From Candidatus Tepidifontimicrobium thermophilum (GTDB lineage: Bacteria > Sysuimicrobiota > Sysuimicrobiia > Sysuimicrobiales > Sysuimicrobiaceae): a stretch of DNA of 64,000 nt. The translations under genes and the position numbers were made by a program. The stretch covers positions 1-64,000 of the forward strand of contig JAVKKH010000004.1 in assembly GCA_031296405.1 (NCBI GenBank), read 5' to 3'. This document shows positions 17,898 to 26,508 of the stretch, piece by piece. The notes under the pieces are model-generated. The model was not told the origin of the DNA. It did not search any database and saw nothing but the letters and a program-made list of their open reading frames with translations. Within the stretch, counting starts at the first letter, position 1; each line of letters starts with the position of its first letter.

Positions 17898-19352
17898 TTA
17901 CCGGTCCCGTCCTCCGCCCACCAGACCCTGCTGCCGCCACTTGCGGAAGATCTCCACGCACCGACGGTGGGTCTGCTGGACCGCCTCCCTCACACTCAGC
18001 CGGCCCGTGGCCGCCTGGGCGAACATGTCCGGGATCAGGTAGGTGTCGAAGATCTCGCCCTCGGCGGGGTTGGCAGGCCCGGGGTGCCCGATGTTGGTGG
18101 ACCACTGCTCCGCGTCCGCCAGCACCCGCAGCTTGTCCGGCGGGTTGGACCCGAAGGGGTCGCGGATCACTGCCGCCCGCATCCACCGGCGGCCCGCATC
18201 GGGCTTCTCCGCCACCGGCACCCGCCTGTCCGCCACGCTCCCCATGAAGGACGGGAAGTTGTACAGCTTGCTGGCCAGCACCGCGTCCCGGTAGTTGTCC
18301 ACCAGGTGCAGCAAGAACTCCTTCGCCAGGTCGGGGCTGCGGGCGAACCGCCAGATCACCCACACGCCCATCACGTGCTCGCTGGCCCACCGGCCGCCGG
18401 GGCCCCGCAGGGCCGGCACGAACCAGATGTCGTCCGCCACCGGGAGCCGGTTGTCCTGGGCGGTCCGGTACGCAGAGATGGAGTTGAGGATGTAGGCGGT
18501 CTGACGGGCGTTCAGGGCCTGGTTGTTGCTGGCCGCGTTCCAGCTCAGCACCGCCGGGTTCATGCACTCCCGGAACAGCCGGACCCCGTACTCCACCGCG
18601 CGGATGGTCTGCTCGCTGTTGAGGACCACGTTCTCGTTGGCGTCCTGGATGCTGGCCCCGAAGGACCACAGGATGGCCCGGGTGGCCATGTTGGAGTCGA
18701 TGTCCTGGCTGAAGCCGATGCCGATGGGGATCTGGATCTCGGGGAACCGGCGCTTGATCTCGTTGCCCGCCTTGATCAGGTCGTCCCACGTGGCGGGCCC
18801 GTTGGGGTAGCCCACCGCGGTCCACACGCTCTTCAGGTAGTCCCCGGGGTCGGGCACCCAGTTGTCGGAGAAGCCGTAGAACTTCCGGGAGTTAGGGTTG
18901 TACACGCTCTTGCGCACCAGGGGGACCATGGGCCCGTACCGCCGCTCCGCCTCCTGGTTGATGTCTCGGAGGTCCAGGACGTGGGGTTCGAAGGCTGAAG
19001 GCGGCGAGAGGAAGAAGAACAGGTCGTGGCCCTGCTGGGCCGCCACCTCCGCGTTCGCCCGCGGCACGATGTCCGCGAAGGACACGTGGTCTACAGTCAC
19101 CTGCACCCCCCGCTCGCGGCCCCACCGCTGCGCGAAGGGGTCGAACCACTCGTCGAAGGCCGGCACGAAGTGGCTCCAGGTGAGGATCCGCAGGGTCCGC
19201 TGCTGGGCCAGGGAGTACTTGGGCACGTAGAAGTACGGCATGCCCAGGGCCGCGGTGGCCACCGCGGCCTTCCTGATGAACTCCCGTCGGGAGATGCGGA
19301 CGTCCTCCGCCTGGGCGGCTCCCGCTCCCGCGGCCTTGCGAGACTCGTCCAT
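17898..19352 (-). CDS. Tat-exported extracellular solute-binding protein of a sugar ABC transporter
   Basis: This 484-aa protein has a twin-arginine signal: SRREFIRKAA at 21-30, then a hydrophobic stretch to about residue 40. The mature part begins with LRILTWSHFVPAFDEWF, the usual start of family 1 sugar-binding proteins. The ATG at 19352 follows GGGAGGGGG at good spacing. It is the first gene of the binding protein, ATPase, permease, permease operon. A Tat signal means the protein is exported folded, perhaps with a cofactor or for stability. Confidence 0.92.
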   Translation of the reverse strand: MDESRKAAGAGAAQAEDVRISRREFIRKAAVATAALGMPYFYVPKYSLAQQRTLRILTWSHFVPAFDEWFDPFAQRWGRERGVQVTVDHVSFADIVPRANAEVAAQQGHDLFFFLSPPSAFEPHVLDLRDINQEAERRYGPMVPLVRKSVYNPNSRKFYGFSDNWVPDPGDYLKSVWTAVGYPNGPATWDDLIKAGNEIKRRFPEIQIPIGIGFSQDIDSNMATRAILWSFGASIQDANENVVLNSEQTIRAVEYGVRLFRECMNPAVLSWNAASNNQALNARQTAYILNSISAYRTAQDNRLPVADDIWFVPALRGPGGRWASEHVMGVWVIWRFARSPDLAKEFLLHLVDNYRDAVLASKLYNFPSFMGSVADRRVPVAEKPDAGRRWMRAAVIRDPFGSNPPDKLRVLADAEQWSTNIGHPGPANPAEGEIFDTYLIPDMFAQAATGRLSVREAVQQTHRRCVEIFRKWRQQGLVGGGRDR

Positions 19353-19500
19353 CCCGAGCTTCACCCCCTCCCGGTGGTTGGGATCCCCGGCCCCCCTTGT
19401 TCGGGAAGTCCGGTCGTGCACTACCTACGCCGCCGCGCGCCCCCTTCCCTCCGCAAAGCACTCACCGGCTCGGACCTGAGGGTGGACGGACGCGGGAGAG

Positions 19501-19576
19501 TGGTGGCCCCAGGGGAATTCGAATCCCCGTCTCCGCCTTGAGAGGGCGGTATCCTAGGCCTCTAGACGATGGGGCC
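19501..19576 (-). tRNA. tRNA-Glu (anticodon CTC)
   Basis: The minus strand folds as a 76-nt tRNA with acceptor arms GGCCCCA and TGGGGCC. The anticodon stem-loop CCGCC-CTCTCAA-GGCGG reads CTC (glutamate GAG), and the T arm contains GATTCGAAT. The 3' CCA is encoded (19501-19503). It follows tRNA-Gln by 22 bases and probably shares its transcript. Confidence 0.96.
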
Positions 19577-19598
19577 ACGTCACGACCAAAGCCACCAG

Positions 19599-19672
19599 TG
19601 GCTGGGGGAGGAGGATTCGAACCCCCACTAACGGGTCCAGAGCCCGTCGTCCTACCGTTAGACGATCCCCCA
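19599..19672 (-). tRNA. tRNA-Gln (anticodon CTG)
   Basis: The minus strand folds as a 74-nt tRNA with acceptor arms TGGGGGA and TCCCCCA, discriminator G and encoded CCA (19599-19601). The anticodon stem-loop ACGGG-CTCTGGA-CCCGT reads CTG (glutamine CAG). It lies between gltX and tRNA-Glu, which fits a synthetase that handles both tRNAs. Confidence 0.95.
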
Positions 19673-19687
19673 GGGCCTACACACCAA

Positions 19688-19707
19688 GCCCCGCGTTTCC
19701 GCGGGGC
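19688..19707 (-). other. Hairpin in the 5' leader of the tRNA transcript
   Basis: Eight-base arms GCCCCGCG and CGCGGGGC enclose TTTC. The hairpin sits directly downstream of the predicted tRNA promoter and 15 bases before tRNA-Gln, so it should form the 5' end of the tRNA precursor. It also lies downstream of the gltX stop but has only a weak T run, so a terminator role for gltX is less certain. Confidence 0.5.
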
Positions 19708-19715
19708 CCGCCGCT

Positions 19716-19745
19716 ATTGTGCCCGGCCCGGCTGCGGGTTGTCAA
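19716..19745 (-). promoter_or_regulatory. Promoter for the tRNA-Gln/tRNA-Glu pair
   Basis: On the minus strand a consensus TTGACA (19745-19740), overlapping the gltX stop codon, is followed after 18 bases by CACAAT (19721-19716). The start site would be near 19709, about 37 bases before tRNA-Gln. Confidence 0.6.
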
Positions 19746-21295
19746 ACCGCGCTCCCCGCCGCCGTCCCGACCGCCACGGCGTGCTCCAGGCGCCGCAGGA
19801 CCCGCTCCCGTCCCAGGACCTCCATGAGCTCGAACAGGCCGGGGCCCACGGTCTTCCCCGTGAGGGCCACCCGGACCGGATGCACTACCGCCCGCATGGA
19901 AAGCCCGCGCTCCGCCGCGGCCCGGCGCAATGCGGCCTCGAGGGTGTCTGCGGCGAAGGGCTCCACCTCCCGGGCCACCTCCTGTGCTAGCCGCAGGACC
20001 GCCGCGGCCTGCTCCCCCTGGAGGTACGAGGCCACGGCCTGCGGCTCGTACCGCGGGGTTTCGAGGAAGAAGAAGTCCCCGTACCTGAGGACGTCCGCCC
20101 CCTCCTTGATCCGCTCGCCCAGCACCTCCACCACCCGCCGGACGTACGTGCGCTGCTCGGGAGGGAGTTGCTCGGGCAGCAGGCCCTGGCGGGCGAGGTA
20201 GCCGGCCACCAGATCCACCACCCGGTCGGGGTCCTCCCGTAGGGCCCGGCGCATGTACTCCCCGTTCATCCACAGGAGTTTCTGCCGGTCGAACACAGGG
20301 GAGGCACGCCCCACCTGGGACAGGTCGAACCGCTGGACCAGCTCCTCCGTGCTGAAGATCTCCCGGCCGTCCTCGGGGTACCAGGCCATGAGGGCGAAGA
20401 AGTTCCGGAGCGCCTCTGGGAGGTACAGCTCGTCCCGGTACTCCCGCAGGGCGGTGTCCCCGTGCCGCTTGCTGAGCTTCTTTCGATCGGGCCCCACCAG
20501 GACGGGAAGGTGGGCGAACTGCGGCGGCTCCCAGCCCAGGGCCCGGTACAGCAACACCTGGCGCGGGGTGTTGCTCAGGTGTTCGACCGCGCGGACCACG
20601 TGGGTGATGCGCATCCCGTGGTCGTCCACCACGTTGGCGAAGTTGTACAGGGCGGTGCCGTCGGACCGGACCACGATGAAGTCGTCCAGCTCGTCCAGGG
20701 CGAAGGCCACCTCGCCCCGGATCAGGTCGTGCACCACCACGTACAGCCGGTCCCCGCCGTCCTCCCGCCGCGCCTGCAGCCAGCCGTCCGCGCTGACCCA
20801 GCGGGGGTCGTGGAACCGCCCCACGTCCAGCCGCAACGCCGGCCGCCGGCCCTCCCGTTCCAGCGCACGGACCTCGGCCTCCGACCGAGCCCGGCAACGC
20901 CCAGAGTAGCGGTACGGCCGCCGCTCCGCCAGAGCCCGCTGCCGCTCCTGCTCGATCTCCTCGGGCGTGCAGTAGCAGCGGTACGCCGCTCCCGCCCGCA
21001 GCAGCGCTTCGGCCGCCTCCCGGTACAGGTGCGCTCGCTGGCTCTGCCGGTACGGGCCGTACGGCCCCCCGACGTCCGGCCCCTCGTCCCAGTCGATCCC
21101 CAGCCACCGGAGGTCCTCGTAGATGGCCCGCTCGTACTCGGGGGAGGAGCGCGCGGGGTCCGTGTCCTCGATGCGCAGGACCACCTGGCCCCCGTGGCGC
21201 CGGGCGAACAGCCAGTTGAAGAAGGCCGCCCAGGCGTTCCCCACGTGCAGGTAGCCTGTGGGGCTGGGCGGGATGCGGGTGCGCACCGAGCCCAT
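19742..21295 (-). CDS. gltX: Glutamyl-tRNA synthetase
   Basis: This 517-aa class I synthetase charges tRNA-Glu in the cytoplasm. It has the HIGH-type motif in PSPTGYLHVG (10-19), the segment RIEDTDPARSSPEYE and the KMSKS-type motif KLSKRHGD near 275, followed by a helical anticodon-binding region. The ATG at 21295 lies four bases after the prs stop. Directly downstream are the genes for tRNA-Gln and tRNA-Glu. In bacteria without glutaminyl-tRNA synthetase this enzyme also misacylates tRNA-Gln, later corrected by GatCAB; no glnS or gat gene is in the window, so which applies is unknown. Confidence 0.96.
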   Translation of the reverse strand: MGSVRTRIPPSPTGYLHVGNAWAAFFNWLFARRHGGQVVLRIEDTDPARSSPEYERAIYEDLRWLGIDWDEGPDVGGPYGPYRQSQRAHLYREAAEALLRAGAAYRCYCTPEEIEQERQRALAERRPYRYSGRCRARSEAEVRALEREGRRPALRLDVGRFHDPRWVSADGWLQARREDGGDRLYVVVHDLIRGEVAFALDELDDFIVVRSDGTALYNFANVVDDHGMRITHVVRAVEHLSNTPRQVLLYRALGWEPPQFAHLPVLVGPDRKKLSKRHGDTALREYRDELYLPEALRNFFALMAWYPEDGREIFSTEELVQRFDLSQVGRASPVFDRQKLLWMNGEYMRRALREDPDRVVDLVAGYLARQGLLPEQLPPEQRTYVRRVVEVLGERIKEGADVLRYGDFFFLETPRYEPQAVASYLQGEQAAAVLRLAQEVAREVEPFAADTLEAALRRAAAERGLSMRAVVHPVRVALTGKTVGPGLFELMEVLGRERVLRRLEHAVAVGTAAGSAV

Positions 21296-21298
21296 GGC

Positions 21299-22240
21299 CT
21301 ACGTGAACAGGGCGCTGACGGACTCGTCCCCGTGGATGCGGCGGATGGCCTCCGCCAGCAGGGGCGCCGCGGACAGCACCCGGACCTTGGGCGGCGCCTC
21401 GGGGTGTCGGGGGATGGTGTTGGTGACGATGACCTCCCGGATCTCGGGCCGGCTCAGCCGCTGAAGGGCAGGGCCCGCGAACACCGCGTGGGTGGCGCAC
21501 ACGTACGCCTCCGGCTGGGCCCCGTGCTGCACCAGGGCGTCCACCGCACCCGAGATGGTCCCCGCGGTGTCGATGATGTCCTCGATGAGGATGGGGACCC
21601 GCCCTTCCACCTCGCCCACTACCTCCACGGGCTGCTTGGTGTCCTTGCCCACGCGCCGCTGGAAGACGATGGCCAGGGGCAGATCCAGGCGGTCGGCCAG
21701 CTGCTTGCTGCGCTTCACCGCACCGTCGTCCGCCGCCACCACCACCGCGTTGCGCAGGCCCTTGTGCCGGAGGTCGTCGCTGAACAGGGGCATGGCCCGC
21801 AGGTGGTCCACGGGGATGCTGAAGAAGCCCTCGATCTGTCCCGCGTGCAGGTCCACGGTCAGCACGCGGTCCACGCCCGCGGTGATGAGGAGATCTGCCA
21901 CCAGCCGGCCCGTGATGGGCTCCCGGGGCGCGTCCTTCTTGTCCTTCCGTGCGTAGCCGTAGTAGGGGATCACTGCGGTGATGCGGCCCGCGGACGCCCG
22001 GCGGAGGGCGTCCACCATGATGAGCAGCTCCATGAGGTTCTCGTTCACCGGGTGGCACAGGGACTGGACCACGAAGGCGTCCACGCCCCGCGCGTTTTCC
22101 TCGTAGCGCACGTAGATCTCCCCGTCCGCGAACCGCTCGATCCGCACCCGGCCCAGCTCCATGCGCAGGCACCGGGCGATCTCCTCCGCCAGGGGGCGGT
22201 TTGAGGTCCCGCTGAACAGCTTGAGGGGTCCGTACTCCAA
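21299..22240 (-). CDS. prs: Ribose-phosphate pyrophosphokinase (PRPP synthetase)
   Basis: This 313-aa enzyme makes phosphoribosyl pyrophosphate from ribose 5-phosphate and ATP for nucleotide, His and Trp synthesis. Conserved segments are FSGTSNRPLAEEIA, ERFADGEIYVRYEENARG, the flexible-loop region YARKDKKDAPREPI and the ribose-phosphate loop DIIDTAGTI. The TTG start at 22240 is supported by GGAGG five bases before it and by matching family length. It is transcribed just ahead of gltX. Confidence 0.96.
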   Translation of the reverse strand: MEYGPLKLFSGTSNRPLAEEIARCLRMELGRVRIERFADGEIYVRYEENARGVDAFVVQSLCHPVNENLMELLIMVDALRRASAGRITAVIPYYGYARKDKKDAPREPITGRLVADLLITAGVDRVLTVDLHAGQIEGFFSIPVDHLRAMPLFSDDLRHKGLRNAVVVAADDGAVKRSKQLADRLDLPLAIVFQRRVGKDTKQPVEVVGEVEGRVPILIEDIIDTAGTISGAVDALVQHGAQPEAYVCATHAVFAGPALQRLSRPEIREVIVTNTIPRHPEAPPKVRVLSAAPLLAEAIRRIHGDESVSALFT

Positions 22241-22269
22241 GGGCGCCTCCGGCCGCGGCCTCCGAACCC

Positions 22270-22275
22270 ACTATA
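22270..22275 (-). promoter_or_regulatory. Candidate -10 box upstream of prs
   Basis: TATAGT on the minus strand lies about 30 bases before the prs start, in the 52-base gap after spoVS. The -35 region is weak: CTGACC with only a 15-base spacer. It would drive prs and gltX. Confidence 0.35.
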
Positions 22276-22292
22276 GCAGCCGCAACGCGCGG

Positions 22293-22571
22293 TCAGCGAG
22301 CCGGGGGCGTCCGGGCCTCCACCAGGAACCGGATGGCGGTGCGCTCCTGACCGTCGATCTCGACCTTGGTGAAGGCGGGGATGGCCACCAGGTCGATCCC
22401 GTTGGGGGCGATGAACCCGCGGGTGATGGCGATGGCCTTCACCGCCTGGTTCACCGCACCCGCACCGATGGCCTGCAGTTCCGCCGACCCGTGCTCGCGC
22501 AGCAGGGCCGCCAGAGCTCCGGCCACGGCCTTGGGGTTGGAGTCCGCAGAGACCTTCAGGACCTCGGGCAT
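22293..22571 (-). CDS. spoVS: Stage V sporulation protein S (SpoVS)
   Basis: This 92-aa protein matches SpoVS almost throughout: EVLKVSADSNPKAVAGALAA, QAIGAGAVNQAVKAIAITRG and GIDLVAIPAFTKVEIDGQER. SpoVS is a small Alba-like, probably nucleic-acid-binding protein. It is needed for spore coat and cortex formation in Bacillus but also occurs in non-spore-formers such as Thermus, so it does not prove sporulation. The ATG at 22571 gives the family length; a GTG at 22610 would add 13 unconserved residues. Confidence 0.93.
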   Translation of the reverse strand: MPEVLKVSADSNPKAVAGALAALLREHGSAELQAIGAGAVNQAVKAIAITRGFIAPNGIDLVAIPAFTKVEIDGQERTAIRFLVEARTPPAR

Positions 22572-22631
22572 CTCGACCACCCGCGGTGGGGCGGTCTTTC
22601 GCTCACGCACCGCGTAGGTTACTTTTCCTTG

Positions 22632-23372
22632 TCAACCCGCCCCTTCCCTCCTGGAGGCGGACCGGAGGACCAGCCAGGCGAAATGGGGCAAAGCGAGCTG
22701 CCTCCGCCACCGCCTGGGCTCCCGCAGCAGCCGGTACAGCCACTCCAGGTGGACCCGGCGGAGCCACGCAGGGGCTCTGGCGCTGCGGCCCGCCAGCACG
22801 TCCAGGCTCCCTCCCACCCCCATGGCCACCCGCACCCCTAGCCGGTCCAGGTGGCGGCTCAGCCATAGCTCCTGCCGGGGGCTGCCCAGCCCGCAGAACA
22901 GGAGGGCCGCGCCGGAACGCGCCACCGCCTCCACCACGGCCCCTTCTACTTGGAAGTATCCGTGGTGGGTACCGGCCACCGGCAAACCGGGCCAACGCCG
23001 GCGCAGCTCCGCCGCCGCCTGTTCTGCTACCCCCGGCAGGCCCCCGAGCAGGAAGATAGGCCAACCCTGGCGTGCTGCCCGCTCGCACAACGCCTCCATC
23101 AGCTCGACCCCGGGCACACGCTCGGGCAGGGGCCTGCCCAGCCGGCGAGACGCCCACACCACGCCGATCCCGTCCGCCACCACCAGGGAAGCTCCCCGCA
23201 CGGCCCGGACTAGCTCCGGGTCCTTCCTGGCGGCCATCACCAGCTCCGGGTTGGCGGTCACCACCAAGTGAGCGCCGCCTGACTCCACGAGGGAGGCCAC
23301 GCGGTCAGCCGCCTCGGCGAGTCTCACGGGGTCGAAGGGAACCCCGAGGACCCACACCCGGTCGGTCAACAC
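22632..23372 (-). CDS. tagA: WecG/TagA/CpsF family glycosyltransferase
   Basis: This 246-aa GT26-family enzyme has the hallmark segments VTANPELVMAARKDPEL, VVADGIGVVWASRRLG, FLLGGLPGVAEQAA and LLFCGLGSPRQELWL. Relatives transfer N-acetylmannosamine or a similar sugar to a lipid-linked GlcNAc acceptor in teichoic-acid or surface-polysaccharide synthesis on the cytoplasmic side of the membrane. The GTG start at 23372 overlaps csaB by seven bases. It is part of a surface cluster with CsaB and DUF5693; the exact sugar product is unknown. Confidence 0.9.
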   Translation of the reverse strand: MLTDRVWVLGVPFDPVRLAEAADRVASLVESGGAHLVVTANPELVMAARKDPELVRAVRGASLVVADGIGVVWASRRLGRPLPERVPGVELMEALCERAARQGWPIFLLGGLPGVAEQAAAELRRRWPGLPVAGTHHGYFQVEGAVVEAVARSGAALLFCGLGSPRQELWLSRHLDRLGVRVAMGVGGSLDVLAGRSARAPAWLRRVHLEWLYRLLREPRRWRRQLALPHFAWLVLRSASRREGAG

Positions 23373-24394
23373 ACCACCCCCACCAGCCCTGCGGCCAGCT
23401 GGGCGGGCCGGCGGGCCAGAGGCCGCAGGGAGTCGACCCTTTCCTGCAGCCGACCGGACGCCCCGGGGTCTTCGGCCAGCGCCACCACGTGGCGCGCCAG
23501 CTCCGGCGGATCCACAGAGTTAGCTGCTAGGCAGGGCATCTCCATAGAGGCGGCGAAGGACGACACCTTGGGGTCGTAGGCGAGCCCCACGAACGGTACG
23601 CGTGCCGCGGCCGCGAGGATCAGGGCGTGTAGCCGCATGCCCACCACCACCCGGGCGGCCGCCACGGCTTCCAGCGCCTCCCCGGGGCTGGAGGGTACCA
23701 CCAGATCACAGCCCAGCTGCGCCGCCACGTCCTCCGACACCGAGCGGTCGGCAGCCCGGTGCAGGCACACCACCTGCGGCTGCAGTCCCGCCTCCCGGGC
23801 CGCCCGCCGCAGGGCCTCCAACAGGTGCGACCACGAGACCCCGGGCCACCGCCGGACGCACACCACGAGGGTGCGGTCCGGAAGGTGGGAGGCTGAAGCG
23901 GACAGGGCGAGCGCGGGATCGCACACCACCTCTAAGGCGCGCTCCACCCCAAGCTCCCGCAGCCGGTCCGCGGAGTCCTGGTCCCGCACCGTGATGGCGG
24001 CGGCCCCCTCCATCGCGCGCCGGGTCACCGCGCGGCTCGTCCGTCGGTGCAAGGGGCCGATGCCCTGGGCGTACACCAGCACGGGAGTCCCCCGGGCCAG
24101 CTCGTGCAGCAGGCCGTAGAACAACGGGCTACGCCAGGAGGTGACGTCCTGGAACAGGCTGCCTCCGCCGCTGCACACCAGGTCTGAAGACCGGAACAGC
24201 CGTCGGACCGCCCGCAGGTCGCTCCTGGGCAGGCTGCGGACGCGATGCGTCCGCTCCGTCTGCGCCGGATCCCCCGACAGCACCCAGAGCTCCACGCCCG
24301 GCAGTGCCTCCCGGAGGTGCTCCACCATGGCCTGCAGGACCGCCTCGTCGCCGAGATTCCCGAAGCCGTAGTAGCCGAAGATGGCCACCCGCAC
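23366..24394 (-). CDS. csaB: Polysaccharide pyruvyl transferase CsaB
   Basis: This 342-aa protein matches CsaB, which adds ketal-linked pyruvate to secondary cell-wall polysaccharide so that S-layer proteins with SLH domains can anchor. Visible hallmarks are FGYYGFGNLGDEAVLQAMVE at the N-terminus, SGGGSLFQDVTSWRS, YAQGIGPLHRRTSR and MRLHALILAAAARVPFVGLA. The GTG start at 24394 lies two bases after the DUF5693 stop. It implies a pyruvylated cell-wall glycan and, by inference, an SLH-type S-layer encoded elsewhere. Confidence 0.93.
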   Translation of the reverse strand: MRVAIFGYYGFGNLGDEAVLQAMVEHLREALPGVELWVLSGDPAQTERTHRVRSLPRSDLRAVRRLFRSSDLVCSGGGSLFQDVTSWRSPLFYGLLHELARGTPVLVYAQGIGPLHRRTSRAVTRRAMEGAAAITVRDQDSADRLRELGVERALEVVCDPALALSASASHLPDRTLVVCVRRWPGVSWSHLLEALRRAAREAGLQPQVVCLHRAADRSVSEDVAAQLGCDLVVPSSPGEALEAVAAARVVVGMRLHALILAAAARVPFVGLAYDPKVSSFAASMEMPCLAANSVDPPELARHVVALAEDPGASGRLQERVDSLRPLARRPAQLAAGLVGVVC

Positions 24395-24396
24395 CG

Positions 24397-26463
24397 TCAG
24401 CGCGCCCGCACAGAGCTCCGAGGGCCTGAAGCCGCCGGCTCCGCGGCCGAGTCCGACCCCACAGGGCCGCCCACCCGCAGGGTCTGTGGCAACCGGCGGA
24501 GCAGCCAGCTCAAAAGCAGGTAGAGGACGGCGCCGAGGACGCTACCCAGCACAAGGCCGTTCGCGGTCCTCCAAACCGTGTACAGCAGGGGGGTGTGCAG
24601 GTGGGAGAAGGAGTTTACCAGGCCGGCCTGGCCCACCGCCGCCAGCACCAGCAGCGGCAACGTCCAGCTGCGGAGGCCCAGGGCACCGGAAGCCAGGGCC
24701 AGCACGAGGGCCGGGTGCCCGAGCAGATACTCCTTGGTGCGGGGCCTCGCCACCAGCGCGCGCTCCAGGGCATCCCGCAGGCGCTCCTCCACGGACGGCA
24801 CGGGGATCCCCGTGTTCCCGGTGCGGAGAACCAGCAGCAGCGCCACGCCAGCCACCGACGCTACCGCCACCGCGCTGCCCAGGGTGACGGGCCTGGCGAG
24901 CCACCGGGACAGCTCGCCGGCCGCACTTCGCGCGGTGAGCCCCCGGTGCTGCCAGGCGAACCACACTCCCGCCACCAGCGCCGCGGGCACCACGGTGGCC
25001 AGCTTCACCCCGAAGAACACGTCCGCAGCCAGCCGGAAGGGCCAGTCCGCCAGAAGAGCGGCCACCACCACGCCGCCAGCCATGGAGACGGCGCTGGCTG
25101 TCCACAACCCCACGAGGGCAGCGCCTAGCCCGACCCGACGCGACCCAGACAGGTCGGCCACGTGCAGGAGGGCCAGGGTGGGGAACGCCACCGCGGCAAT
25201 CAGCGCCCCCAACTTGTTCACCCACGCACCCAGCCCGGCCGCTTGAACCCCCGCCGCCGCCAGCAGAGCCGCCACGACCGCTAACAGGGCCGTGCTCTGG
25301 GGGGATGGCACGCCGGCGGCGTGTGCCACCTCCACTCCCAGCAAGGCCCCGGAGGCCGCCGCGGCCACCAGTGCGGCCCACCGGAGGACCTCCGGCACCG
25401 CCAGCTCGGGCAGAGGTGCCGCGGGCCCCAGCTGGAAGCCTGCCGCCCGTACCGCGGAAGCCACCCGTTCCACGTAGTCCAGGTTGAACGCGACCGCGTC
25501 CACCCCGCCCGGGGTCTGCAGGTACGGTCGGAGGTAGACCACCCTCAGGTTGCGCTCCCGCACCCCCCGGGCGAAACGCTCCACCGCGTCCTCCGGAGCC
25601 AGCCGCTCCAGCTCCTCCGGTGGGATGCTGACCACGCGGACCACACCGGGCCGCATGGAACGCGTCATCGCCTCCTCGCCCCGCATCCGGCGCGCGGGCA
25701 CGAGAACCTCCACCCGGCCGTACACCACCCCCAGGGACCGCAGGGCGCGGGCGGCTTCCTCCACGAGCCGCTCGTAGCCCAGGACCTCATTCAGGTCGAA
25801 CACCGCGGTACGGCCCCGAGCCAGCTCCCCGTACCCCGCCACGCGCTCGGCGAGGCGCTCGGGGGTGAAGCTCCGGACGTTGCGGGGTCTCAGGACCACC
25901 CGGAAGCCCAGAGTTTCCCACCCCGCGACCACGGACGGCAGGAACCCCAGCCCGGTTTCCTCTAGGTCCCTGGGCCGTCCCAGGACCCGCAGCACCAGGG
26001 GTTCCCGGAGCACCACCGCCACCCGCTCCGGCCCCAGGGCCGTGCGGAAGCCGAACTCCACCTGCCGGGCCACCTCAGGATCTCCTGGAAACACGTACAG
26101 GGCCTGCGGCTGTGCGGAGGCGGCCAGCCCGCGCAGGGCTGGCGCGAGGACGCTGGTACGGGCCAGGTCGCGCAGCTCTGCGCCCGAGCGGTACGTCAGC
26201 CGCCCTTCCTCCTGCAGCCGCCGCAGGGTGGCCTCGTACACCGCCACCGACCCCGCGCCCCGGGCCCGCAGCGCCTCCCACAGCTGGGCGCCCCTCCGTC
26301 CCTCCCGCTGGGCCAGAAGCCGCCAGTCCTCGGAGTCCACCACCAGCTCCACCGTGCGGTACTCTGACTCCACCCGGTGGCGCTGCCAGCCGACAGCCGC
26401 CGAGGCAGCCACCCCCAACGCTGCCAGGGCCACCAGCCACGGGGATCTGCTCGATGCCCGCAC
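24397..26463 (-). CDS. DUF5693 family membrane protein
   Basis: This 688-aa protein has one N-terminal membrane helix (about 8-26), an external or cytoplasmic soluble domain of some 330 residues and then about nine to ten membrane helices. It contains LLGHPALVLALASGALGL and ends with a basic tail. The layout and sequence fit DUF5693, a family of unknown function that often precedes csaB in Bacillota. The soluble part has motifs such as VDSEDWRLLAQREGR. A role in export or assembly of the secondary cell-wall polymer is suggested by its neighbours only. Confidence 0.82.
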   Translation of the reverse strand: MRASSRSPWLVALAALGVAASAAVGWQRHRVESEYRTVELVVDSEDWRLLAQREGRRGAQLWEALRARGAGSVAVYEATLRRLQEEGRLTYRSGAELRDLARTSVLAPALRGLAASAQPQALYVFPGDPEVARQVEFGFRTALGPERVAVVLREPLVLRVLGRPRDLEETGLGFLPSVVAGWETLGFRVVLRPRNVRSFTPERLAERVAGYGELARGRTAVFDLNEVLGYERLVEEAARALRSLGVVYGRVEVLVPARRMRGEEAMTRSMRPGVVRVVSIPPEELERLAPEDAVERFARGVRERNLRVVYLRPYLQTPGGVDAVAFNLDYVERVASAVRAAGFQLGPAAPLPELAVPEVLRWAALVAAAASGALLGVEVAHAAGVPSPQSTALLAVVAALLAAAGVQAAGLGAWVNKLGALIAAVAFPTLALLHVADLSGSRRVGLGAALVGLWTASAVSMAGGVVVAALLADWPFRLAADVFFGVKLATVVPAALVAGVWFAWQHRGLTARSAAGELSRWLARPVTLGSAVAVASVAGVALLLVLRTGNTGIPVPSVEERLRDALERALVARPRTKEYLLGHPALVLALASGALGLRSWTLPLLVLAAVGQAGLVNSFSHLHTPLLYTVWRTANGLVLGSVLGAVLYLLLSWLLRRLPQTLRVGGPVGSDSAAEPAASGPRSSVRAR

Positions 26464-26508
26464 GGGAGCTCGGTTAGGCCACAGGTCCGCGTCTCACGGA
26501 GGGCCCTC

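Noticed and set aside
19688-19707. Intrinsic terminator of gltX
   Set aside because: The hairpin is present but is followed by TTGGTGTG instead of a T run, and a tRNA promoter lies upstream of it, so a leader hairpin fits better.
19677-22271. An 864-codon minus-strand open frame across gltX and prs
   Set aside because: It is a different frame from two clearly recognisable enzymes and has low-complexity Gly/Arg/Pro composition.
22588-22631. TTGACA followed by AGGAAAA upstream of spoVS as a sigma-70 or sigma-H promoter
   Set aside because: No -10 hexamer stands at 16-18 bases and no GAAT box at the sigma-H distance. The TTGACA overlaps the preceding stop codon and is probably chance.
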